DNA of 64,000 nucleotides from Pseudomonadota bacterium (GTDB lineage: Bacteria > Pseudomonadota > Alphaproteobacteria > Rhodobacterales > Rhodobacteraceae), in NCBI GenBank assembly GCA_963205235.1, contig CAUJIP010000057.1, forward strand, positions 62,001 through 126,000. Reading direction: 5' to 3'. The notes beneath the pieces are model-generated. The model saw only the letters and a list, made by a program, of their open reading frames with translations, did no database searches and was not told the DNA's origin. Shown in pieces: positions 33,574-43,951 of this stretch (the first letter of the stretch is position 1; the number at the start of each line of letters is the position of its first letter). Made by a program: the position numbers and the translations under genes.

Positions 33574-34956
33574 GTGGATCATGAAGGCCTGAGGTTGTGG
33601 TCGAAGCGGGCGGCGGATTGGGCGGCGGATTATCACGCGGGCCTGCGGGACCGGCCCGTGCGCGCGCCGCTGGTGCCGGGTGCGGTGGCGCGGGCCCTGC
33701 CGGTGACCCCGCCTGAAGCCGCCGAGCCGATGGAAGCGATCTGGGCGGATTTCGAGCGGATCGTGCCGGATGGCATGACCCATTGGCAGCACCCCCGGTT
33801 CTTCGCCTATTTCCCGGCCAATGCCGCACCTGCCAGCATGCTGGCCGAGCAATTGGTCAATGCGATGGCTTGCAATGCGTTGATCTGGCAGACTTCCCCA
33901 GCCGCGACCGAGGTCGAGCAGGTGATGATGGGTTGGCTGCGCCAGGCGCTGGGGTTGCCCGAGGATTTCGCCGGGACGATCCATGACAGCGCGACTTCGG
34001 CCACTCTGTCGGCGGTTCTGACGATGCGCGAACAGGCGCTGGGCTGGGCGGGGCTGACGGATGGGTTGGCGGGCGCTCCGGTCTTGCGGTTCTATGCCAG
34101 TGCCGAGACGCATTCCAGCGTGGACAAGGCGATCCGGGTGGCGGGGATCGGGCAGGCGAACCTGGTCAAGGTGGCAACCGACAGTGACCGCGCGATGACG
34201 GGTGCAGCCTTGCGGGCGGCAATTGTGGCGGACCGGGCGGCAGGGTTGCAGCCTGCGGGGGTGATCCTGTGTGCCGGGGGGACCAGTGTCGGGGCTTTTG
34301 ACCGGATCGGCGAGTGTATCGCGGCGGCCCATGCCGAGGGGGTGCCGGTGCATGTCGATGCGGCCTGGGCGGGGTCGGCGATGATCTGTCCGGAGTTCCG
34401 CACGCTTTGGGCCGGGATCGAGGCGGCAGATTCGATTGTCTTCAACCCGCACAAATGGCTGGGGGCGCAGTTCGATTGCTCGGTCCAGTTCCTGAAGGAC
34501 CCCGGTGCGCAGGTCCGCACATTGGGCTTGCGGCCGACCTATCTGGAAACGGCGGGACGGGAAGAGATCATCAACTTCAACGAATGGACCGTGCCTTTGG
34601 GGCGGCGGTTCCGGGCCTTGAAGCTGTGGTTCGTGCTGCGGGCTTACGGGCTTGACGGGCTGCGGACCCGGATTCGCAACCATGTGGCCTGGGCCTTGAA
34701 GGCGCGCGACCAGATTGCTGCGTTGCCGGGGGTGGAGATCGTGACCGAACCCAGGCTGTCGCTGTTCACCTTTGCGCTGAAGGATGATGCCGCGACCGAG
34801 GCGTTGTTGCAGCGGATCAACGATGACGGGCGGATTTACCTTACGCAGACGCGCGTCGATGGGCGGTTTGCCGTCAGGGTGCAGGTCGGATCATTTGACT
34901 GCCGCGAAGAAGATGTCATGGTGATAGCGGAAACAATCTCGGACCTGCTTGCATGA
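33574..34956 (+). CDS. pyridoxal-phosphate-dependent decarboxylase (group II, aromatic-L-amino-acid type)
   Basis: A 460-residue fold-type I PLP enzyme. The PLP lysine is Lys294 in NPHKWLGAQFDCS; HVDAAWAG carries the pyridine-binding Asp; FAYFPANAAPASMLAEQL and TSPAATEVEQVMMGWL are typical of DOPA/tryptophan decarboxylases. The open frame runs on far upstream as antisense of the lipoprotein gene, so I set the start at GTG 33574 (VDHEGLRLWSKR), which follows GGGGAG. The stop overlaps the next gene (ATGA). An aromatic amino acid is the likely substrate, by family only. Confidence 0.85.
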   Translation: MDHEGLRLWSKRAADWAADYHAGLRDRPVRAPLVPGAVARALPVTPPEAAEPMEAIWADFERIVPDGMTHWQHPRFFAYFPANAAPASMLAEQLVNAMACNALIWQTSPAATEVEQVMMGWLRQALGLPEDFAGTIHDSATSATLSAVLTMREQALGWAGLTDGLAGAPVLRFYASAETHSSVDKAIRVAGIGQANLVKVATDSDRAMTGAALRAAIVADRAAGLQPAGVILCAGGTSVGAFDRIGECIAAAHAEGVPVHVDAAWAGSAMICPEFRTLWAGIEAADSIVFNPHKWLGAQFDCSVQFLKDPGAQVRTLGLRPTYLETAGREEIINFNEWTVPLGRRFRALKLWFVLRAYGLDGLRTRIRNHVAWALKARDQIAALPGVEIVTEPRLSLFTFALKDDAATEALLQRINDDGRIYLTQTRVDGRFAVRVQVGSFDCREEDVMVIAETISDLLA

Positions 34957-35840
34957 CGATATTGCGAAAACTGGCTGCGACTCTTTTGCTGATACCGGTT
35001 CTTGCGCTTGGTTCTTTTGCGCAAGACGCGGACCCCGCCTATCCCGAACCGTTAGGCGAGACTGTTTCCGATTTCGCACAGGCGCTGAATGCGACCGAAG
35101 AGGGTCGGATCAGCCGGATGCTGGCCGAGATTCAGGATGCGACCGGCGTGCAGATCGTTGTCGTGACGGCGGCGGGGATTGAGGGGCTGAACGGCGGCGG
35201 CATGCGGCTTGAGGCTTTTGGCCGGGCGCTTTTCGAGGCTTGGGGGATTGGCGACGCGAAGAAGAACGACGGGATCCTGATCCTGATCGACGTCACGTCA
35301 CGCGAAGCGCGGATCACGCTTGGGGCCGGGTATGACCGCGTCTACGACGACAGGGCCGCGCGCGTGCTTGCAACGACGGTGCTGCCGGACTTGCGGGCGG
35401 GACGTCTGGCCCAAGGGATCGAGGCTGGCGTTCTGTCGGTTCGCGACCGGCTTGTCGCCCCGTTCCTGACCGGCGAGCCGATTGGCCCCCTGGACGGCTT
35501 TGAACAGGAGGGGGCCTGGGGCATTCCGCCCGAGGTCGGCGTTGCGGCGGTGTTTGGCCTTTTCGGCCTGTTTGTCTGGCGTCGGATGCGGGCAAGACGC
35601 ACCTGCCCAAACTGCGGCGCCCGTGGCCTGCAACGCACCCGCGAAGTCATCTCGGCACCGACAAAGTTTCAGCAGGGACTTGGGCTGCAGCATCTGACCT
35701 GCAGCAGTTGCGGCTTTAATGACCGCACTTCCTATCCAATCCGCTATTCCGGGCCCGATACCCGACGCAGCCGGGACGACCACGCTGGAGATTCGTCGGC
35801 AAGCGGCAGAGACAATGGCGGATCGGGTGGCGGAAAATGA
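34953..35840 (+). CDS. TPM-domain (YgcG/Psb32-type) membrane-anchored protein, apparently truncated
   Basis: A 295-residue protein: signal peptide (MTILRKLAATLLLIPVLALG), TPM domain at about 35-175 (VSDFAQALNATEEGRI; KKNDGILILIDVTSREARITLGAGYD), one transmembrane helix near 198-214, then a four-Cys zinc ribbon (CPNCG..CSSCG) and a Gly/Ser tail. The TGA at 35838 interrupts a Gly-rich coding pattern that continues in frame for 13 codons and ends in Trp-stop (TGG TAA, 35877-35882), the usual end of this family. The start overlaps the decarboxylase stop (ATGA). Confidence 0.82.
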   Translation: MTILRKLAATLLLIPVLALGSFAQDADPAYPEPLGETVSDFAQALNATEEGRISRMLAEIQDATGVQIVVVTAAGIEGLNGGGMRLEAFGRALFEAWGIGDAKKNDGILILIDVTSREARITLGAGYDRVYDDRAARVLATTVLPDLRAGRLAQGIEAGVLSVRDRLVAPFLTGEPIGPLDGFEQEGAWGIPPEVGVAAVFGLFGLFVWRRMRARRTCPNCGARGLQRTREVISAPTKFQQGLGLQHLTCSSCGFNDRTSYPIRYSGPDTRRSRDDHAGDSSASGRDNGGSGGGK

Positions 35841-35875
35841 GACAGCGGCAAAGCGGGCGGCAAAGCGGGCGGCAC

Positions 35876-36349
35876 ATGGTAAAACACGGTCTTCTTTCGG
35901 TCGGCCTTGCGCTGGTTGCCAGTCAGGCGCTGGCTGAAAGCCCGATCGAACGGTTCTTTCCCGGCAAATCCGGCTGCTATGTCCGGAACTATACCACCAA
36001 GCATCTGGCATCCCATCCAAAACAACGGGTTACAGGAATAGCCGTGATTGCCGAAGCGTCAATTGCCGATCCGATGATCGGGCTTTGGACGGCCGTCGAT
36101 CTGCGCGGGGTTCCTGGGGGAAGCTATGAAGCGCTGGCCTATTGCGAACCGGTTTCCGCCGATGCGCTGCGCTGCGGGATGGAAGGCGATGCGGGGTCGT
36201 ACACCCTTTCACCATCCAAGGACGGGGCGATCCTGATCGAAGTCGGGCCCTATGGCATGAGTTTCGAGGGCGATCAGGGCTTTGCCACGCTGGAAAGCCA
36301 ATCGGGCGATGATCGCAGCTTCATCCTGTATCCGGCCGCCTGCCCGTGA
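35876..36349 (+). CDS. secreted protein of unknown function
   Basis: A 157-residue product with a signal peptide (MVKHGLLSVGLALVASQALA) and a mature part of about 137 residues with four cysteines (SGCYV, YCEP, RCGM, AACP), which could form two disulfides in the periplasm. A longer form from ATG 35837 overlaps the TPM stop but adds a low-complexity basic N terminus. I prefer 35876, which overlaps the presumed original TPM stop. It is third in the decarboxylase-TPM operon. I do not recognise the family. Confidence 0.7.
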   Translation: MVKHGLLSVGLALVASQALAESPIERFFPGKSGCYVRNYTTKHLASHPKQRVTGIAVIAEASIADPMIGLWTAVDLRGVPGGSYEALAYCEPVSADALRCGMEGDAGSYTLSPSKDGAILIEVGPYGMSFEGDQGFATLESQSGDDRSFILYPAACP

Positions 36350-36392
36350 TGGGTTTTGCGGCGCGGGGGGAAGCCGCGCCGCAGGGTCATGA

Positions 36393-37007
36393 TCAGAAGC
36401 GGAAGCCCACTCTTGCCGTGACCGTCGTTGCATCAAGGTCGATGCCTGCCCCGTCGAAGTCGCTGAAGCGGTGCTGCAGAACCTCGCCCCCGACGGTCCA
36501 GCGGTTGCCGAGGTCGTAGGTCATGCCTGCGCCGACGAAATAGCCGGTGTCCGACAGGTCGTTGCCACCGACCGAGGCTTTGGCCTTGGCAGCACCCAAG
36601 GTGCCGTACAGCAGCGAATTGCCAATTTCGGTCCCGCCGGTCAGCTTGGCACGCAGAACGCTGTCAAGACTGTCGCCGGGTGCCGTGCCAAGGGCGACAT
36701 CGGTGGTGTCATAGTCCAGTTCGGCCCCGGCGACGAAGGTGCCAAGGTCCCAGCGATAGCCGGCATGGACGCCGCCAATGATGCCGTGACCTTCCAGCGT
36801 GCCGGTCGAACTGTCCATATCGGCATAGCCAAGCTGGCCACCGGCATAGGCCCCCGACCAATCCATTCCGGGGGCAACATAGGGTTCGACGGGTGCGATC
36901 ACGGGTTCGGGCGCAATCACGGTTGGTCCGCCTGCCTGTGCAGGCAGGGCAACGGCAAGGGGCACCAGAAGGGCCGGAAGCCCAAGGACTGCTGCGATGC
37001 TTTTCAT
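36393..37007 (-). CDS. outer membrane beta-barrel protein (Omp25/OprF-like)
   Basis: A 204-residue protein with a signal peptide (MKSIAAVLGLPALLVPLAVALPAQA), a short Pro-rich spacer (IAPEPVIAPVEPYVAP) and an eight-strand barrel pattern. It begins DWSGAYAGGQLGYAD, includes GGVHAGYRWDLGTFVAGAELDY, and ends in VTARVGFRF with the C-terminal Phe required for outer membrane insertion. AAGGAG precedes ATG 37007. It is followed by no obvious partner gene; Omp25-like proteins are structural envelope components in alphaproteobacteria. Confidence 0.88.
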   Translation of the reverse strand: MKSIAAVLGLPALLVPLAVALPAQAGGPTVIAPEPVIAPVEPYVAPGMDWSGAYAGGQLGYADMDSSTGTLEGHGIIGGVHAGYRWDLGTFVAGAELDYDTTDVALGTAPGDSLDSVLRAKLTGGTEIGNSLLYGTLGAAKAKASVGGNDLSDTGYFVGAGMTYDLGNRWTVGGEVLQHRFSDFDGAGIDLDATTVTARVGFRF

Positions 37008-37189
37008 GTCATTCTCCTTCTTGGGTCGCCCTTTGTCGGGCAACATGAGAAGGCTGGGCGCTTGATGCACCGGGGACAATGCCCGCTCACGCGGGGGTGA
37101 TCGGTGAGGGGCGGTGCGGGCAAGGCACCGCTTAGGCCGCGGGGTCATTTCAGCCGGATCGCGCCGAGAAAGCGTGGATCAGGTGGGGT

Positions 37190-38995
<1,806 letters not shown>

Positions 38996-39083
38996 GCGGG
39001 CGAGGTAGAGGCGGAATTGACCGGCGTCAACGTATCGTCATCATGGGCATGGCAGGAAAGTCGAGAAGAGTTGGAGAAATGCC

Positions 39084-40232
39084 ATGGCGCCCCTAAGCGG
39101 TATCACGATCCTTGACCTGACCCATGTGCTGGCGGGGCCGTTCTGCACGCAAAGCCTGCAAGACCTTGGCGCAAGGGTGATCAAGGTGGAACGACCGGGC
39201 ACTGGCGATGACACGCGGGCCTTTCCGCCGTTCCTGCAGGGGGAAAGCGCCTATTTCGCCACGCTGAACGCGGGCAAACAGTCGATTGCGCTGGACCTGA
39301 AGGCAGAAGCGGATCGGGCGATCTTCGAGCGGCTTCTGCAGCGAGCGGATGTGGTGGTCGAGAACTATCGCCCCGGCGTGATGGAGCGGCTGGGCTTTGG
39401 CTGGGAGGCCCTGCACCTGCGGCATCCCCGGCTGGTCTATGCGGCGGTGTCCGGATTCGGTCAGACCGGGCCGGATGCATCGCGGCCCGCCTATGACATG
39501 GTGGTGCAGGCGCGCGGCGGCGTGATGTCGATCACGGGGGAAAGCGGCGGACCTCCGGTCCGGGTGGGGGCGAGCATCGGCGATATCGTCGCGGGCATGT
39601 ATCTGGCACAGGGTGTGCTGGCTGCCCTTTATGACCGCGAAAGGACCGGCAAGGGCGCTTTTGTCGATGTCGCCATGCTGGATTCGCAGGTGGCGATTCA
39701 GGAACATGCGGTGGCGATTGCCTCGGCAACCGGGGTCGCACCGGGGCCGACTGGTGCGCGGCATCCGACGATCACGCCATTTGCCACCTATCGCGCGGCG
39801 GATGGGTTCGTTGTGATCGCGGCCGGGAATGACGCGATGTTTGCCGAGTTGTGCGCGGTCCTGGGTCTTGGCATTGCCGAAGATCCGCGCTTTGCGACGA
39901 ATGCCGCAAGGTGCGAGAACCATGCGCTTTTGAAGCGGCTGATCGAGACGGTGACGCTGGGAGAGCCGGTCGCGCATTGGCTGGCGGTGCTGGAAGCTGC
40001 GGGCCTGCCGACCGCGCGGGTGCAGGATATGGTCGAGGTGTTGCGCGATCGGCAGATTCTGGCGCGCAACATGGTGCTGCCGGTCACCCCGCATCCGGGC
40101 GGACCGAAATTTGTGGCGACGGGCAACCCGATCAAGATGTCGACCCTGCCCGAAGTGGAAAGCCTGCCCCCTGCCCCAAGGCTGGATGGCGACCGGCAGG
40201 CAATTCTGGACTGGCTGGACCGGGGGGATTGA
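39084..40232 (+). CDS. CaiB/BaiF family III CoA-transferase
   Basis: A 382-residue enzyme that moves CoA between carboxylic acids. It begins LSGITILDLTHVLAGPFCTQSLQDLGARVIKVERPGTGD, has the catalytic Asp region (PAYDMVVQARGG, Asp near 138) and GAFVDVAMLDSQVA, all of the family. The ribosome site is GGAG upstream of ATG 39084. The substrate cannot be set by context; the next gene downstream is 447 nt away and separated by a strong hairpin. Confidence 0.9.
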   Translation: MAPLSGITILDLTHVLAGPFCTQSLQDLGARVIKVERPGTGDDTRAFPPFLQGESAYFATLNAGKQSIALDLKAEADRAIFERLLQRADVVVENYRPGVMERLGFGWEALHLRHPRLVYAAVSGFGQTGPDASRPAYDMVVQARGGVMSITGESGGPPVRVGASIGDIVAGMYLAQGVLAALYDRERTGKGAFVDVAMLDSQVAIQEHAVAIASATGVAPGPTGARHPTITPFATYRAADGFVVIAAGNDAMFAELCAVLGLGIAEDPRFATNAARCENHALLKRLIETVTLGEPVAHWLAVLEAAGLPTARVQDMVEVLRDRQILARNMVLPVTPHPGGPKFVATGNPIKMSTLPEVESLPPAPRLDGDRQAILDWLDRGD

Positions 40233-40296
40233 TCCCGGACGGTTGGTCCTGCTGGGGCGTCGATCAGATCGAGCGCCTGCGGCGCGTTTCTTTTCT

Positions 40297-40330
40297 CTCG
40301 CGCTTTCGCGGAAGAGTGCGAAAGCGCGAG
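40297..40330 (+). terminator. strong hairpin downstream of the CoA-transferase gene
   Basis: CTCGCGCTTTCGC and GCGAAAGCGCGAG form a perfect 13-bp stem with an 8-nt loop (40297-40309 with 40318-40330). No T-tract follows; a 3'-end repeat element starts 5 nt later. Confidence 0.6.
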
Positions 40331-40334
40331 GGGT

Positions 40335-40370
40335 GCCTCCGGCGGGGATATTTGGACAAATGTGAAAGGG
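40335..40370 (+). repeat. Rhodobacterales 3'-end element, copy 2
   Basis: GCCTCCGGCGGGGATATTT followed by GGACAAATGTGAAAGGG. Matches copy 1 (21612-21647, opposite strand), and here too the element is 3' of a gene in sense orientation, directly after a strong hairpin. Confidence 0.65.
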
Positions 40371-40679
40371 ATGCGTGGGGCTTCGCCGGGGTCGTCGAGC
40401 GTTTGCCGGTCGTGCTGGGTCAGGATTGTCAGGCGACTCGGCATTCGCCGCAGCGCGATCTGGGCAAGGTCGAGGTGTCGCGTTCTCTGGACTGTTGTTC
40501 CGAACGTCCGGGGGCAAGCCTGTCGCGCAAGACCTGGCAGAAGATCATCCTGATCGACACGCAGAAGCCGGGGCGAAAGAAGCGGGTGCCGGAATAGGGA
40601 TGGAAGGTGCCGCAATCGGGCATTGCCACGGGCCTCGCGCGGTTTACAACCGCCAGACGCAGAAGAAGTGGGCCTTGAA

Positions 40680-42719
40680 ATGACCGACGATGCACTTGTT
40701 ATCTTCACTCCCTCGGGCAAACGGGGGCGGTTTGCGCTTGGAACGCCGGTTCTGACTGCGGCGCGGCAGTTGGGGGTCGACCTTGATTCCGTCTGCGGGG
40801 GGCGGGGTATCTGTTCGAAGTGCCAGATCACTCCGGGCTATGGCGAATTTTCCAAGCACGGCGTGACGGTCGAGGCAGATGCCTTGAGCGAGTGGAACGC
40901 GGTCGAGGACCGCTACAAGCGCATTCGCGGGCTGATCGACGGTCGGCGGCTGGGCTGTCAGGCCAAGGTGATGGGCGATGTCGTGATCGACGTGCCGCCG
41001 GAAAGCCAGGTTCACAAGCAGGTGGTACGAAAGCGCGTCGAGGCGCGGGAAATCCGGATGGACCCGTCGGTTCACCTGCATTTCGTCGAGGTCGCCGAAC
41101 CCGACATGCACGATCCTTCGGGCGATCTGGAGCGGTTGTCGGATGCCTTGCGCGACCAGTGGGGCTTCAAGGACGTTACCATCGACCTGCCGGTCCTGAC
41201 CGCGCTGCAGCCGATCCTGCGCAAGGGCGAGTGGAAGGTCACCGTGGCGCTGCACCAGGTGGCGCCGACGGATACGCCCCGGATCATGCAGGTCTGGCCG
41301 GGACTTTACGAAGGTTCGATCTATGGGGTCGCGGTTGACCTTGGCTCGACGACTATCGCGGGGCATCTGTGCGATCTGCGCACCGGGGAGGTTGTCGCCT
41401 CGTCCGGGCTGATGAACCCGCAGATCCGGTTCGGCGAAGATCTGATGAGCCGGGTTTCCTATTCTATGATGAACGCATCCGGTGCGGCCGAGATGACGGC
41501 GGCCGTGCGCGGGGCGATGAACACGCTGTTTGGCCAACTTTGCGATGAGGCCAAGGTCGACCGGGGCCTGATCATGGATTCGGTCTTTGTCTGCAATCCG
41601 GTCATGCACCATCTGTTCCTTGGGATTGATCCCTATGAACTGGGTCAGGCGCCGTTTGCGCTGGCCACGTCAAATGCGCTGCGGCTGACGGCGCGGGATC
41701 TTGATCTGCAGATGCACCCTGCGGCGCGGGTTTACCTTTTGCCTTGCATTGCAGGCCATGTCGGCGCGGATGCGGCGGCGGTTGCCTTGTCGGAAAACCC
41801 CGACAAGTCGGCGGAACTGATGCTGGTGGTCGACGTGGGCACCAATGCGGAAATCCTGTTGGGCAATACGACCAAGGTTCTGGCCTGTTCCTCGCCCACC
41901 GGGCCCGCCTTTGAAGGCGCCCAGATTTCTTCGGGTCAGCGGGCGGCACCGGGGGCGATCGAGCGGGTCGAGATTGATCCTGTCACCAAGGAGCCGCGCT
42001 TCAAGGTGATCGGGTCGGACCTTTGGTCGAATGATCCGGCATTCGAGGCCGCGACGGCCACGACCGGCGTCACCGGCATTTGCGGGTCGGGCATCATCGA
42101 GATGGTGGCCGAGATGCGGATGGCGGGGATCGTCGATGCGCAAGGGTTGATCGGGTCGCCCGAACAGACCGGGTCGGACCGGCTGTTTCTGGATGGGCGG
42201 ACCTATTCCTATCTGGTGCATGACGGGTCAGCGGACGGCGGGCCGAAGATCACGGTGACCAACCGCGACATTCGCGAGATTCAGATGGCGAAGGCGGCGC
42301 TTTATTCCGGCGCGCGGTTGTTGATGGACAAGTTCGGCGTCGATCAGGTTGAGAAGATCGTGCTGGCCGGGGCCTTTGGTGCGCATATCAGCCCGAAGCA
42401 CGCGATGGTGCTGGGGATGATCCCGGATGTGCCGCTGAACAAAGTCTCGTCCGCCGGGAACGCGGCGGGCACGGGCGCGCGGATTGCGCTGTTGAACCGG
42501 GCCGCGCGGGGCGAGATCGAGGAAACGGTGCGCCATATCCACAAGATCGAAACCGCCATCGAGCCACGCTTTCAGGAGCATTTCGTCAACGCATCGGCGA
42601 TCCCGAATGCGGTCGAGGCTTTCCCGAACCTGTTGCAGATCGTCACCCTGCCGGACGTCAACTTCAACACCAAAAGCGGTGGCGGGGATGACGGCGGTCG
42701 GCGGCGGCGGCGCGGGTGA
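40680..42719 (+). CDS. ferredoxin-ASKHA protein, RamA/RACo-like reductive activator of corrinoid proteins
   Basis: A 679-residue cytosolic protein. The N terminus is a 2Fe-2S ferredoxin-like domain (CGGRGICSKC, then a fourth Cys in RRLGCQAK). The rest is an actin-like ATPase (ASKHA) pair of lobes: VAVDLGSTTIAGHL, MLVVDVGTNAEILLG, GICGSGIIEMVAEM, VLAGAFGAHISP. This architecture is that of RACo/RamA, which reduce Co(II) corrinoid proteins of B12-dependent methyltransferases with ATP. No methyltransferase or corrinoid gene lies nearby. ATG 40680 starts the ferredoxin domain; the Arg/Gly-rich C terminus (GGGDDGGRRRRRG) is odd. Confidence 0.85.
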   Translation: MTDDALVIFTPSGKRGRFALGTPVLTAARQLGVDLDSVCGGRGICSKCQITPGYGEFSKHGVTVEADALSEWNAVEDRYKRIRGLIDGRRLGCQAKVMGDVVIDVPPESQVHKQVVRKRVEAREIRMDPSVHLHFVEVAEPDMHDPSGDLERLSDALRDQWGFKDVTIDLPVLTALQPILRKGEWKVTVALHQVAPTDTPRIMQVWPGLYEGSIYGVAVDLGSTTIAGHLCDLRTGEVVASSGLMNPQIRFGEDLMSRVSYSMMNASGAAEMTAAVRGAMNTLFGQLCDEAKVDRGLIMDSVFVCNPVMHHLFLGIDPYELGQAPFALATSNALRLTARDLDLQMHPAARVYLLPCIAGHVGADAAAVALSENPDKSAELMLVVDVGTNAEILLGNTTKVLACSSPTGPAFEGAQISSGQRAAPGAIERVEIDPVTKEPRFKVIGSDLWSNDPAFEAATATTGVTGICGSGIIEMVAEMRMAGIVDAQGLIGSPEQTGSDRLFLDGRTYSYLVHDGSADGGPKITVTNRDIREIQMAKAALYSGARLLMDKFGVDQVEKIVLAGAFGAHISPKHAMVLGMIPDVPLNKVSSAGNAAGTGARIALLNRAARGEIEETVRHIHKIETAIEPRFQEHFVNASAIPNAVEAFPNLLQIVTLPDVNFNTKSGGGDDGGRRRRRG

Positions 42720-42733
42720 TCAGATCGGGTTGA

Positions 42734-43852
42734 TCAGATTGGGGACAGGCTTTCGAAGGTCAGCCCCCGAGCGCCATCTGGTGGAAAACCTTTGAAGTCG
42801 TCCGTCAGCCAACTGTCGCGGTCGGTCTGACCCTTCAGATGGCGGTCCAGGAAGGCCAGCGCGAAATGCTGGGCGATGTTGTTCATCGCGATACTGTCCC
42901 AGACCGGATCGGCGTAGTGCTCGAACGGGTAAAAGTCGAGATGGGGCGAGGCTTCCCACGCTTCCCTTGGGGCCGGATGTGGGGCTGCGGCGTTGTGGCC
43001 TGCGTTGACGAAGGTCAGCAGGTGCCGGGGGGTGTTGATGGCCTCGGTGAAGATCGGGCGCATGCCGGTGTCATAGCCTGACACGTCGTCGGCGCTGCCT
43101 GCCATGACCAGCATCGGAACCGTGATTCCGGCAAGGCCCTTGGCATCCCAAAGACCGCGCTGCCGACCCCAGGGGCCGATAGGGATGATGGCTTTCAGCG
43201 CCGGATCTACCTTTGGCGCAAGACAGGGTTCCCACAGCCCGTGCGGCGGTGCGCCGTCCATCGTCAACGCCTTGGCCGCAATCGCCGCCCCGGCCGAGAC
43301 CAGCGCACCATAGCCGCCCATGGAATAGCCGATGATCGCAAAGGCGCTGATATCGGCGACCGACGCCAGTTCCTGCCGGACAAAGGCGGTATCCAGCGGG
43401 CGGTTGACCAAGGTCGAAGCCAGCGCCGCCTTGTCGGGATAGGTGCTGTCGGTGTGGTCGACCGATGCGACGACATAGCCGTGCGAGGCCAGCTTTTCGC
43501 CAAGGTGGCTTAACAAAAGGCGGGTACCGGGCCAGCCATGCGACAGGATCACCAAAGGAAAGCTGGTGCCAGCCGGTTCCGCCCCGCGCAGGGCTGCGCC
43601 GTGCAATTGGCAGGGCCTGTGGCCATCGCGCAGGATGCTGTCGTAGGGAAGATTCTTTCCGGTTCCGGGGCGGGCGGGATACCAAAGTTCGACCCTCAAC
43701 GGGCGGTCGCAGTTGCGGATATGGTCGGTGGCGCGAAGCACATCGACCTGATCGCGGTTCACCAGGTCAAGCGTGCGGACGCCCACCGGATGCGGGCCGG
43801 GATGGGCCAGTTTCGGGGCAGTCGGGCGGGTCAGGTCGATTCGGTTGATCAT
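42734..43852 (-). CDS. alpha/beta hydrolase, dienelactone/PAF-acetylhydrolase-like
   Basis: A 372-residue cytosolic hydrolase. The nucleophile elbow is GYSMGGYGAL; the oxyanion region is LVILSHGWPGTR; a late Asp (GSADDVSGYD) and His (NAGHNAAAPH) complete the triad. The N-terminal LRVELWYPARPGTGK and the size resemble the platelet-activating-factor acetylhydrolase-like group. ATG 43852 (MINRIDLTRP) is preferred to an upstream in-frame start at 43912. It diverges from the sigma factor gene over 99 nt. Substrate unknown. Confidence 0.82.
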   Translation of the reverse strand: MINRIDLTRPTAPKLAHPGPHPVGVRTLDLVNRDQVDVLRATDHIRNCDRPLRVELWYPARPGTGKNLPYDSILRDGHRPCQLHGAALRGAEPAGTSFPLVILSHGWPGTRLLLSHLGEKLASHGYVVASVDHTDSTYPDKAALASTLVNRPLDTAFVRQELASVADISAFAIIGYSMGGYGALVSAGAAIAAKALTMDGAPPHGLWEPCLAPKVDPALKAIIPIGPWGRQRGLWDAKGLAGITVPMLVMAGSADDVSGYDTGMRPIFTEAINTPRHLLTFVNAGHNAAAPHPAPREAWEASPHLDFYPFEHYADPVWDSIAMNNIAQHFALAFLDRHLKGQTDRDSWLTDDFKGFPPDGARGLTFESLSPI

Positions 43853-43904
43853 GCCCAAGTCTAGGCACCGGGCGCCGCACTTGCCAGCTTGTAACCAAGC
43901 CGGA

Positions 43905-43932
43905 CAATCCAACCGCTTGCACCCACCCGGAA
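43905..43932 (+). promoter_or_regulatory. possible ECF-type promoter of the sigma factor gene
   Basis: CAATCC (43905-43910), 16 nt, CCGGAA (43927-43932), about 20 nt before the ATG. It resembles, from memory, the mycobacterial SigK consensus (CCATCC / CCGAAT) with one change in each half. Weak evidence. Confidence 0.25.
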
Positions 43933-43951
43933 AATCCCTAACCTCATATGC

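Larger units (their letters stand above)
40233..40679. other. 447-nt stretch without a convincing gene
   Basis: Holds a strong hairpin (40297-40330), a 3'-end repeat element (40335-40370) and about 300 nt that show coding-like third-position bias in several frames. The minus frame 40429-40623 (64 aa, MPDCGTFHPYSG onwards) and a plus frame ending at 40597 are open, but neither gives a recognised protein or a good ribosome site. Confidence 0.5.
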
